From Acidobacteriota bacterium (GTDB lineage: Bacteria; Acidobacteriota; Terriglobia; Terriglobales; Acidobacteriaceae), in contig JAJZDM010000029.1 of assembly GCA_021806005.1 (NCBI GenBank), forward strand, positions 1 through 36,872: 36,872 bases of DNA, in the 5' to 3' direction. Shown one piece after another: positions 7,570 through 17,760 of the stretch (the first letter of the stretch is position 1; each line of letters opens with the position of its first letter). The position numbers were made by a program, and so were the translations under genes. The notes under the pieces were generated by a model. The model had not been told where the DNA came from. It did not search any database and saw nothing but the letters and a program-made list of their open reading frames with translations.

Positions 7570-8073
7570 TCAGGCTGAGAACGAAGACCCGCAGCCGCAA
7601 CTTTTGGTGGAGTTAGGATTGATGAAGTTGAAGCCCTGTCGCATCAGGGTCTCTTCGAAGTCCAGCACCATGCCGGCCAGGTAGAGAAAACTCTTGGGGT
7701 CGACGAAGATGCGCACCGGTCGGGCGCCCGAAGGATCGTTGGGCGTCTCGACGCCGGCACCGAAGATGTAGACCCGGTCGCGCTCGCGGGGTTGAGTGTC
7801 AAAGCGGATGTTGTAGCTGAGGCCACTGCATCCACCCCCCTGGACACCCAGGCGCAGGCCTCCCTGGTCGGGCGAGATGCCCTCCTTACCCATGGCGACG
7901 CGAATGCGCTTCAGTGCGTTTCGGGTGATCTCGATGGAGTTTCGGGCGCGGGGCTCCTGGCCCTCTGCGGTCAGCAGGGTCATCCCGGCAAAGGGATTCT
8001 CCTTGGCGGCATCCGGCGCCGGGGCCGTCATGGAACGGCTGGTGGTGGTCGAGATAGAGACTGTGGACATCAT
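7570..8073 (-). CDS. iscA: HesB/IscA-type iron-sulfur assembly (A-type carrier) protein
   Basis: An A-type Fe-S carrier that receives clusters from the IscU scaffold and delivers them to apoproteins. The 167-residue protein carries the three conserved cysteines: Cys82 in GGGCSGLSY, and Cys159 and Cys161 in SCGCGSSF at the C-terminus. The FNFINPNSTKSCGCG segment is the family hallmark. It has an N-terminal extension of about 45 residues, rich in Ser/Thr/Ala, not found in E. coli IscA; a shorter start inside the frame cannot be excluded. The start at 8073 has GAGGGCGGA just upstream. It is last in the iscR-iscS-iscU-iscA series but lies 323 bases after iscU, so it may have its own promoter. Whether it is IscA, ErpA or a broader HesB protein is not resolved. 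Confidence 0.9.
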   Translation of the reverse strand: MMSTVSISTTTSRSMTAPAPDAAKENPFAGMTLLTAEGQEPRARNSIEITRNALKRIRVAMGKEGISPDQGGLRLGVQGGGCSGLSYNIRFDTQPRERDRVYIFGAGVETPNDPSGARPVRIFVDPKSFLYLAGMVLDFEETLMRQGFNFINPNSTKSCGCGSSFSA

Positions 8074-8396
8074 TCCGCCCTCAAGGTCTGCGGCGTCGGG
8101 GTCCCTCCCGGCGCCAGATAGTTCGGGGAGGGGCGCCCGATCTGACGCTCAGCGTGCAATCGGACGTCCCTGGTGTATCTCCCACTCGCGATGGCCGCGC
8201 AGGCCACGAGTGGGTTCCTTGGGAGAAAGGGAGGTTGAGATCCATCGCGTCCAGCCAAGGCGTTGGTTCGCCTCCAGCCAGCCGCATCTCTCTGCCAACG
8301 TCCGGGTCTCCCGCGCCGCTGGCTGTCTTTCCGGCTTGCAGCCTCCAGCTTCCTGCTGCTCGCTTTGCGCCCTGCTGTTTCGCGGGGCGGTGCTGC
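8074..8396. other. Gap between iscU and iscA
   Basis: A 323-base GC-rich gap with no gene, unusually long for an operon. I see no copy of the ACCAAAAT-type motif found upstream of iscR and iscU. A weak 5-bp stem (CGCCC/GGGCG) lies just after iscU, without a U tract. Confidence 0.5.
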
Positions 8397-8813
8397 TTAG
8401 ACTGCTGCAGCCACCACAGCTTCTGTGGCTGCTCCATTCTTGGCCTTCCAGTCGCCGATAGCGGCGCGGATAGCATCTTCGGCCAGCACCGAGCAGTGGA
8501 TCTTCACAGGAGGCAGGGAGAGCTCCTTGACGATATCGGTGTTGGAGATGGTCAGGGCCTCGGAGACGGTCTTGCCCTTCACCCACTCCGTAGCCAGGGA
8601 GCTGGAGGCGATGGCGGAGCCGCAGCCGAAGGTCTTGAACTTGGCGTCCTCAATCACCTGGGTCTGGGGGTTCACCTTGATCTGGAGACGCATCACATCG
8701 CCGCACTCCGGGGCGCCCACCAGGCCGGTGCCCACCTCGGATGAGTTCTTGTCAAGGGTGCCGACGTTGCGGGGATGTTCGTAGTGATCGACTACCTTTT
8801 CGCTGTATGACAT
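8397..8813 (-). CDS. iscU: Iron-sulfur cluster scaffold protein IscU
   Basis: IscU is the scaffold on which IscS-derived sulfur and iron are built into [2Fe-2S] clusters. The 138-residue protein has the three ligand cysteines Cys37 (GAPECGD), Cys64 (TFGCGSAIAS) and Cys107 (KIHCSVLAEDAI), and Asp39 which helps release clusters. The LPPVK motif at 100-104, recognised by the HscA chaperone, is kept although no hscA/hscB lies in the window. The C-terminus ends in an Ala/Val-rich tail longer than in E. coli. The start at 8813 is preceded by GAGGGA with an 8-base spacer and matches the family N-terminus (MSYSEKVVDHYEHPRN). It lies 239 bases downstream of iscS, with an operator-like motif in between. 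Confidence 0.96.
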   Translation of the reverse strand: MSYSEKVVDHYEHPRNVGTLDKNSSEVGTGLVGAPECGDVMRLQIKVNPQTQVIEDAKFKTFGCGSAIASSSLATEWVKGKTVSEALTISNTDIVKELSLPPVKIHCSVLAEDAIRAAIGDWKAKNGAATEAVVAAAV

Positions 8814-8896
8814 GGTTTGGGTCCCTCTTCGGCAGGGCTGGCGAGGCGTTCTGCAGGTCGCTCGCCCTCCGTCTTCTCTGGTTAGATGATAACTCG

Positions 8897-8908
8897 GACT
8901 ATTTTGGT
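8897..8908 (-). promoter_or_regulatory. Operator-like motif upstream of iscU
   Basis: The plus strand reads GACTATTTTGGT, matching 11 of 12 positions of GACCATTTTGGT, which forms the palindrome upstream of iscR. It lies in the spacer just upstream of a -10-like TATCAT (minus strand, 8891-8886), where a repressor would block polymerase. The regulator is inferred to be the Rrf2/IscR protein encoded in the cluster. Confidence 0.45.
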
Positions 8909-9052
8909 GCGGGAAGAAAAAATGGGCAAAAGTTCCGTCGGGATGGGACAAATCCGAATTGCGAGCCCGGTTTGAAAGATAGCCGGACCGGGTCGGGGCG
9001 CCGTCTTTTTCCGTGTCCCGCTCGGCTCCGGGTTCCCTGGGAGTTTTGGCCT

Positions 9053-10324
9053 CTAGTGCGCTGCCCACTCGATCTTCGAGAGGTCGATGCCTTCCTTCAC
9101 CATCTCGTAGAGCGGGCTGAGCTCGCGCAGCTTCTGGACCACCTCGATGATCTTGTCGGCCACGTAGTCGACCTCCGCCCGGGTGTTGAAGCGGCCGATG
9201 CCGAAGCGGATGGAGCTGTGGGCCACATCGTCACCCAGGCCCAGAGCCTTCAGCACGTAGCTGGGCTCCAGCGTGGCCGAGGTGCAGGCCGAACCGGAGC
9301 TGACGGCCACATCGTTGATACCCATCAGCAGGCTCTCGCCCTCGACGTAGATGAAGCTCATGTTCAGGTTGCCGGGTAGATGGTGCTCCATATTGCCGTT
9401 CACCCGGACGTAGTCCAGGGCGCTTTGCAGCCGGTTCAACAGGTGATCGCGCAGCTCCTGATCGCGGAGTGCTTCACTCTGCATCTCCTCGGCGCAGATC
9501 TCGCAGGCCTTGCCCATGCCGACAATGCCCGGCACATTCAGGGTGCCGGAGCGCATGCCGCGCTCGTGGCCGCCGCCGTTGATCTGCTCCGCCAGTTGCA
9601 CGCGGGGGTTGCGGCGGCGCACGTAGAGGGCTCCCACGCCCTTGGGCCCGTAGAGCTTGTGGCCGGAGATGCTCATCAGGTCGATGTTGTCGCTCAGCAC
9701 ATTCACCGGGATCTTGCCGACCGCCTGTACAGCGTCGCAGTGGAACAGGATGCCCTTCTCATGACAGAGTTTGCCGATCTCCGGAATCGGCTGGATGACG
9801 CCGATCTCGTTGTTGGCGTACATGATGGAGACCAGGATGGTCTGATCGTCCATGGCTCGCTTCAGGTCCTCAAGATCGATGAGACCGTCGGCCATCACGG
9901 GCAGGAAGGTGACGCGGAAGCCGGACTTCTCCAGGCGCTTGCATGTGTCGAGGGTGGCCTTGTGCTCGGTTACCTGGGTGATGATATGGTTGCCGCGCTC
10001 GCGGTACATCTCGGCAACGCCTTTGATCGCCAGGTTGGTGCTCTCCGTGGCTCCGGAGGTGAAGACGATCTCTTTGGCCGTTGCGCCGATCAAGCGGGCG
10101 ATCTGTTCGCGCGCCTTTTCAACCCCCTGCTCCGCCTCCCAGCCAAAGGAGTGATTCCGGCTGGCGGCGTTGCCAAAGATGTTGGTGAAGTAAGGCATCA
10201 TCGCTTCCAGAACGCGCGGGTCCAGCGGCGTCGTGGCGTGGTTGTCCATGTAGATGGGCAGTGTGACGCCGTCGGGGAGAGGGTGCTTCGACTGGGTGAT
10301 GTTCATTCCGGTGGTTTCTGCCAT
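9053..10324 (-). CDS. iscS: Cysteine desulfurase IscS
   Basis: A PLP enzyme that converts cysteine to alanine and passes persulfide sulfur to IscU and other acceptors. The 423-residue product shows [18 protein letters not shown] (25-42), [19 protein letters not shown], the PLP-binding Lys223 in [12 protein letters not shown], and the catalytic loop Cys347 in [21 protein letters not shown]. The C-terminus [21 protein letters not shown] closely follows the IscU-binding tail of proteobacterial IscS, so it is group I IscS, not SufS or NifS. The ATG at 10324 has AGGAG upstream. It lies 194 bases downstream of iscR, behind a leader with several stem-loops, and upstream of iscU. Confidence 0.97.
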   Translation of the reverse strand: MAETTGMNITQSKHPLPDGVTLPIYMDNHATTPLDPRVLEAMMPYFTNIFGNAASRNHSFGWEAEQGVEKAREQIARLIGATAKEIVFTSGATESTNLAIKGVAEMYRERGNHIITQVTEHKATLDTCKRLEKSGFRVTFLPVMADGLIDLEDLKRAMDDQTILVSIMYANNEIGVIQPIPEIGKLCHEKGILFHCDAVQAVGKIPVNVLSDNIDLMSISGHKLYGPKGVGALYVRRRNPRVQLAEQINGGGHERGMRSGTLNVPGIVGMGKACEICAEEMQSEALRDQELRDHLLNRLQSALDYVRVNGNMEHHLPGNLNMSFIYVEGESLLMGINDVAVSSGSACTSATLEPSYVLKALGLGDDVAHSSIRFGIGRFNTRAEVDYVADKIIEVVQKLRELSPLYEMVKEGIDLSKIEWAAH

Positions 10325-10389
10325 AGTGGTCGCTCCTGAAGGGTTGCGCGTGGTGCTGCGTTGATGCGTGAATGCCTTAGTCTTCGGGG

Positions 10390-10469
10390 CTCAGATCTTC
10401 TGATCTGAGAGATCAGGAGACATGTCTGGCTCCTGATTCTGTCCGTCACCCGGTTCCGCTCTACCGGGT
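10390..10469 (-). promoter_or_regulatory. Multi-hairpin leader between iscR and iscS
   Basis: Three inverted repeats fill the iscR-iscS gap: CTCAGATC/GATCTGAG with a TTCT loop (10390-10409), ATCAGGAG/CTCCTGAT with a 10-base loop (10412-10437), and ACCCGGT/ACCGGGT with an 8-base loop (10448-10469). None has a U tract on the minus strand. They could stabilise the iscS mRNA, attenuate read-through from iscR or bind a regulator. I do not recognise a known riboswitch. Confidence 0.5.
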
Positions 10470-10518
10470 ATTTTGCCTCCGTCCGGTGGATCTTTGGAGG
10501 GTCGCCTGGCCGGATCTG

Positions 10519-11007
10519 CTATCGCTCGATCGTCACCAGCCCGCCAGCCATCGGTGCGGGAAGATGGTCTACCGGCTCGATCAGGTCCGCAACGCTGATG
10601 TCAGAGAGCAGGCGGGTAATGCTCTCGTTGACCTTGCGCAACGGTTCTTTGATGGTGCAGTGCCCTGCCAAGTCGCAGGGGCCGTGTATCGTGATGCAAC
10701 TGGTAATGAACAGCGGGCCATCGATGGCGCGGATGACCTCGAAGGTGGAGATGCTGGCGGCAGGACGGGCGAGAGCGTAGCCTCCGTTGGTTCCGGCGTG
10801 GGAGACCAGCAGGCCGGCGCGGGCCAGGGTCTGGAGAATCTTGGCCAGCAACTGCGGAGGAATGTGATAGGCCTCGGCGATATCCTTGGCCGAGCGCGCT
10901 CCGGAGAGGTGCAGCGCAGACCCAGCCCGCTCAGCGATCTCAGCCTGCTCGGCAAGATACTTGAGGGCCATCAGGCCGTAGTCAGCTTTTTTTGTGAGCC
11001 TGAGCAT
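10519..11007 (-). CDS. iscR: Rrf2-family Fe-S regulator, IscR-like
   Basis: A 162-residue transcription factor expected to sense Fe-S status and control the isc genes. The N-terminal winged helix starts MLRLTKKADYGLMALKYLA, with the recognition region SAKDIAEAYHIPPQLLAKILQTLARAGLL (39-67) and the wing TNGGYALARP (73-82). The cluster-binding region has Cys104, Cys111 and Cys117; the first spacing is one residue longer than the evenly spaced triad of E. coli IscR. The start at 11007 gives the family N-terminus; no clear ribosome-binding site precedes it. It is first in the iscR-S-U-A series. A sigma-70 promoter lies 55-85 bases upstream, with a 13-base palindrome abutting its -35 box, suggesting autoregulation. 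Confidence 0.9.
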   Translation of the reverse strand: MLRLTKKADYGLMALKYLAEQAEIAERAGSALHLSGARSAKDIAEAYHIPPQLLAKILQTLARAGLLVSHAGTNGGYALARPAASISTFEVIRAIDGPLFITSCITIHGPCDLAGHCTIKEPLRKVNESITRLLSDISVADLIEPVDHLPAPMAGGLVTIER

Positions 11008-11062
11008 AGAGTCAGTCGCGCAGGAGCGGTTGGGAGAGCCCGCGCAGAGTAGCGCTGTGCCT

Positions 11063-11091
11063 AGTGTACGGATTCGCCCTTCGAGATGCAA
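11063..11091 (-). promoter_or_regulatory. Promoter of iscR
   Basis: On the minus strand TTGCAT (11091-11086), a 17-base spacer and TACACT (11068-11063). Both boxes match the sigma-70 consensus well. The start site would be near 11056, giving a leader of about 50 bases to the iscR ATG. Confidence 0.7.
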
Positions 11092-11104
11092 GACCAAAAT
11101 GGTC
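11092..11104. promoter_or_regulatory. Palindromic operator candidate at the iscR promoter
   Basis: GACCAAAATGGTC is a palindrome with 5-base arms (GACCA/TGGTC) and a 3-base centre. It directly abuts the -35 box of iscR. A near-copy lies upstream of iscU (8897-8908). It differs from the E. coli IscR type 1 and 2 sites as I know them, so assignment to IscR is inference. Confidence 0.5.
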
Positions 11105-11202
11105 GTAGATTGCCTGCGAGCCCCCCGGAGGAATTCTCACGGGCAAATCGTCTACCATGGCATCACCCCTGGACGTGATGTTCCGCGGGTCTTCGAGCGT
11201 CT

Positions 11203-11787
11203 GTGACTGCCCTTCGACAATTTCGAGCCGCCCCCAACCTGCTGACGCTGCTGCGGCTGTTTGTCCTTCCTTTTCTGGTGATTACCATCCTCTACCGGCA
11301 CTGGGGTCTGGCCTTTGCCCTGCTCTGGGTGGCCGGGGTCAGCGATGGCCTGGACGGAGTTCTGGCCCGGGCGCTCCAGCAGCGGACGACGTTGGGGCAG
11401 TATCTGGACCCGATTGCGGACAAGCTCCTGCTGAGCACGTTGTTTGTGGTGCTGACTCATGTGGGGGTGATTCCACGCTTTGTGACCGTGCTGGTGCTGA
11501 GTCGGGACGTGGGAATCCTGTTGATCGCGACATTGCTCTTTGCAACCGGGGCGCTGCGCAGCTTTCCGCCCAGCAAGCTGGGCAAGCTGAACACCCTGGT
11601 GCAGATCCTGGGCGTGCTGACGGTGATGACCTCGGAGGTGCTGCCACGCCGCGGCCTGGAAGATCTGCGCTCCACGCTGCTGTGGACCATCGCCGTGCTG
11701 GCTCCGGTCTCGGCTGCCGAGTATGCGTGGATCGTCATTCATCGGATTGGCGGACCGGATGCCATGAGCGGGGTGCGCGGAGATTGA
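11203..11787 (+). CDS. pgsA: CDP-alcohol phosphatidyltransferase, PgsA-like
   Basis: A 194-residue integral membrane enzyme that most likely transfers the phosphatidyl group from CDP-diacylglycerol to glycerol-3-phosphate, the committed step to phosphatidylglycerol. The complete family motif is present: D48-x-x-D51-G52-x-x-A55-R56, then G65-x-x-x-D69-x-x-x-D73, in SDGLDGVLARAL and GQYLDPIADKLL. The latter closely resembles PgsA. About five hydrophobic segments follow (near 14-30, 36-47, 77-92, 97-116, 125-145, 155-177). The acceptor alcohol cannot be read from the motif, so another CDP-alcohol transferase is possible. The start is the GTG at 11203, with only a weak GAGCG upstream. A tRNA gene with its own promoter follows. 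Confidence 0.85.
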   Translation: MTALRQFRAAPNLLTLLRLFVLPFLVITILYRHWGLAFALLWVAGVSDGLDGVLARALQQRTTLGQYLDPIADKLLLSTLFVVLTHVGVIPRFVTVLVLSRDVGILLIATLLFATGALRSFPPSKLGKLNTLVQILGVLTVMTSEVLPRRGLEDLRSTLLWTIAVLAPVSAAEYAWIVIHRIGGPDAMSGVRGD

Positions 11788-11808
11788 AGCTCCGTCGTCG
11801 CGTTCTGG

Positions 11809-11838
11809 TTGCGGCAGGCAGAGGGGTTCGGGTAGACT
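11809..11838 (+). promoter_or_regulatory. Promoter candidate for tRNA-Val
   Basis: TTGCGG (11809-11814), an 18-base spacer and TAGACT (11833-11838). The predicted start near 11845 lies about 9 bases before the mature tRNA 5' end. Confidence 0.5.
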
Positions 11839-11853
11839 GAGAAGACGCACCAG

Positions 11854-11930
11854 AGGCGCGTAGCTCAGTTGGTTAGAGCGCTACCTTGACACGGTAGAGG
11901 TCAGCGGTTCGAATCCGCTCGTGCCTACCA
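11854..11930 (+). tRNA. tRNA-Val (anticodon GAC)
   Basis: A 77-base cloverleaf with the CCA end encoded. The 7-bp acceptor stem pairs AGGCGCG with CGTGCCT (one G-U pair), with discriminator A. The D arm is TAGCTCAGTTGGTTAGAGC, the anticodon stem CTACC/GGTAG encloses TTGACAC with GAC at its centre, and the T loop is GGTTCGAATCC. It reads GUC and GUU valine codons. The first pair is A-U, where most bacterial tRNA-Val have G-C. Confidence 0.95.
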
Positions 11931-11932
11931 TC

Positions 11933-12003
11933 CCATCCATGGCTCTCCTGGCGAGAGCCCGGCTGGATGGAGAAGGCGACACAGCCCGGCTGGACAGCCG
12001 GGC
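11933..12003 (+). other. Two strong stem-loops after tRNA-Val
   Basis: The first stem is CCATCC (11933-11938) plus GGCTCTC (11941-11947) pairing with GAGAGCC (11953-11959) and GGATGG (11965-11970). The second is GCCCGGCT/AGCCGGGC with a GGAC loop (11984-12003). Neither has a U tract. They probably mark the end or processing of the tRNA transcript, or a structured rpmB leader. Confidence 0.5.
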
Positions 12004-12192
12004 ACGGAACCAGAATTTGCAGGAGCAAGAGTTCTGCAAGATCGCGGCGTCTCGCGGACGTCTTCCCGGTTCTGCTCGGTCTTGCACGGTTCAGGGCTCT
12101 GCGCGGGCAAAAGAGATCCAGCGCATCTTCCAGGCCCGTGACGTTCTCCTGGACGGGTGCGCAAAAGTTCGATTTTGGTTGGGAGTAATGTC

Positions 12193-12384
12193 ATGGCACA
12201 GGTATGTGAATATTGCGGCAAGGGCCCGCAGTTTGGTAACAACATCTCGCACGCGCACAATGTCACCCGGCGGCGCTGGAACCCGAATCTGCAATCGGTC
12301 AAGGCGGCGGCGCCCACTGGCGGCTCCAAGCGCGTGACGGTATGCACCCGCTGCATCAAGGCAGGCAAGGTCGTCAAGGGCTAA
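12193..12384 (+). CDS. rpmB: 50S ribosomal protein L28, zinc-binding form
   Basis: A 63-residue protein of the large ribosomal subunit. It has two CxxC pairs, Cys5/Cys8 (CEYCGKGP) and Cys51/Cys54 (CTRCIKAG), which make the zinc-containing 'C+' version of L28. The [21 protein letters not shown] core is diagnostic. GGGAG lies 8 bases before the ATG at 12193, giving the family N-terminus; the frame extends 12 codons further upstream without support. It is not followed by rpmG, its usual partner. A terminator hairpin lies 33 bases after the stop. Confidence 0.96.
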   Translation: MAQVCEYCGKGPQFGNNISHAHNVTRRRWNPNLQSVKAAAPTGGSKRVTVCTRCIKAGKVVKG

Positions 12385-12417
12385 CCCCTTTACGGGTACA
12401 GATGCCATGCAGGCAGC

Positions 12418-12450
12418 GCCCCGGCTTCCGCCGGGGCTTCTGGTGTTTAA
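12418..12450 (+). terminator. Terminator after rpmB
   Basis: GCCCCGGC (12418-12425) and GCCGGGGC (12430-12437) form a perfect 8-bp stem with a TTCC loop, followed by the T-rich TTCTGGTGTTTA. It separates rpmB from the convergent msrB gene. Confidence 0.75.
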
Positions 12451-12468
12451 ATCTTCTCAGCCACCCTG

Positions 12469-12879
12469 CTACTCCTTGCGATCTTGCTGCTCCTGAAAGC
12501 TGAGCGAGCCGGAGTTGATACAGTAGCGCTGGCCGGTAGGCCGGGGGCCGTCGGGAAAGACGTGGCCCAGGTGGCCTCCACATGCGGCGCACAGGACCTC
12601 CACGCGCCGCATGCCATGGGAGAGATCCTCATGGATCTCCACGGCGTCCTCTGCGATCGGCTGGAAGAAGCTGGGCCAGCCGGAGCCGGACTCGAATTTG
12701 GTCTCGGAGTCGAACAGTGGCGCACCGCACGCGGCGCAGCAGTATTTGCCGTCGGCGTGGTTGTGCACCAGGGCTCCGCTGAAGGGATGTTCTGTCCCCT
12801 TGTCGCGCAGGATGCGGTACTGTTCGGGTGTGAGTTGCTCGCGCCACTCGGCGTCGGTCTTTTGCACTCTGGCAGGCAT
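12469..12879 (-). CDS. msrB: Peptide-methionine (R)-S-oxide reductase
   Basis: Repairs proteins by reducing the R-epimer of methionine sulfoxide in the cytosol. The 136-residue product has two zinc-binding CxxC pairs, Cys48/Cys51 (CAACG) and Cys97/Cys100 ([12 protein letters not shown]), and the catalytic Cys120 in [22 protein letters not shown] at 62-72 is also characteristic. The candidate resolving cysteine is not obvious outside the zinc sites, so regeneration may be direct by thioredoxin (inference). The ATG at 12879 has AGGAGA 6 bases upstream. No msrA lies nearby. It is 81 bases downstream of ridA on the same strand, so the two may be co-transcribed. Confidence 0.96.
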   Translation of the reverse strand: MPARVQKTDAEWREQLTPEQYRILRDKGTEHPFSGALVHNHADGKYCCAACGAPLFDSETKFESGSGWPSFFQPIAEDAVEIHEDLSHGMRRVEVLCAACGGHLGHVFPDGPRPTGQRYCINSGSLSFQEQQDRKE

Positions 12880-12960
12880 AGTGTCTCCTGGGGAGTTCGA
12901 TTCAACGGGCAGTGCGCGGGATGCAGGCACCTGCACCCAGCGGCTGTGTCGAATTCGGAC

Positions 12961-13374
12961 TCAGGCTGAGGGAATCACGGCGATGCACTCGATCTCCACC
13001 AGGGCGTCTTTGGGCAGAGCCGCCACCTGTATGGTCGAGCGCGCCGGGGCGACCGTACCCGGAGGAGCCAGATAGGTGGCGTAGACCGCGTTCATGGCGG
13101 TGAAGTCGGCCAGATCCTTGAGATAGACCACCGTCTTGACCACATGGGCCATCTCCAGACCGGCGGCGCTGAGCAGGGCTTTGACGTTCTCCAGCACGCG
13201 GGTGGTCTGAGCTTCGACTCCGCCGGCAACGAGTTGGCCGGTGGTCGGATCCAGCCCCACCTGGCCGGAGGTGTAGAGGAAACCACCGGTGCGGACAGCC
13301 TGGGAGTAGGGACCGATGGCCGCGGGAGCGGCCTGGGTAGAGACAGCGGACTTGCAGCTTTCATCCAGTGACAT
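12961..13374 (-). CDS. ridA: RidA-family enamine/imine deaminase
   Basis: RidA hydrolyses reactive 2-aminoacrylate and related enamines released by PLP enzymes such as threonine dehydratase. The 137-residue product matches the family along its length: IGPYSQAVRTGGFLYTSGQVGLDP (20-43), the substrate-carboxylate Arg112 in PARSTIQVAALPKDALVEIE, and Glu127. The N-terminus is about 7 residues longer than in E. coli. No ribosome-binding site is seen before the ATG; a -10-like GACAAT ends 7 bases upstream with TTGCGC 18 bases further, so the message may be leaderless. It is followed by msrB on the same strand. Confidence 0.94.
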   Translation of the reverse strand: MSLDESCKSAVSTQAAPAAIGPYSQAVRTGGFLYTSGQVGLDPTTGQLVAGGVEAQTTRVLENVKALLSAAGLEMAHVVKTVVYLKDLADFTAMNAVYATYLAPPGTVAPARSTIQVAALPKDALVEIECIAVIPSA

Positions 13375-13381
13375 AGGCAGG

Positions 13382-13411
13382 ATTGTCCGTCACAGATCCC
13401 CTGCGGCGCAA
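13382..13411 (-). promoter_or_regulatory. Promoter of ridA, probably leaderless
   Basis: On the minus strand TTGCGC (13411-13406), an 18-base spacer and GACAAT (13387-13382), then 7 bases and the ridA ATG. The start site would coincide with or lie next to the ATG. Confidence 0.5.
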
Positions 13412-13642
13412 GCGCTCCTATGGCATTTTCGATGTTGATGGGTATACCGAAGCGGGCTTGCAGTGGCGTTTTCATTGGGGGAAAACACCTATCGAAGTCG
13501 AGTCGCCCTCTACACCTACACCGAAACTGCCTTAGGAACAGAGCTCTACCGACGCATCCTGATCCGGGGGTTACCGACCGTGGCCAGCCTGAGAGTCGCC
13601 CCGGCACTACCCCGGCAGGACTCAACCTTCATCCGGCCTGCG

Positions 13643-17608
<3,966 letters not shown>

Positions 17609-17744
17609 GCAGTCTCCAGTTTATCAATCCACCGCCGGTCGTCCCACCGGGTCGCTGCACGCGACGGATGCAGCGGCTGGGAGGCGGCAGGATCGCTGCG
17701 TTCGTGCCGGGCGACGGGCCTGCCCGCCCGGCTTCTGAGGGCAT

Positions 17745-17753
17745 TGATAAAAT
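17745..17753 (+). promoter_or_regulatory. Extended -10 of gatB, probably leaderless
   Basis: TGA followed by TAAAAT (17748-17753) is an extended -10 box ending 7 bases before the gatB ATG. There is no Shine-Dalgarno sequence in the intervening CAACCCT, so the transcript would start at or beside the ATG. Confidence 0.55.
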
Positions 17754-17760
17754 CAACCCT

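Noticed and set aside
10448-10469. Stem-loop after iscR as an intrinsic terminator
   Set aside because: On the minus strand it is followed by GACGG rather than U; the T-rich side is on the plus strand, where no gene would use it.
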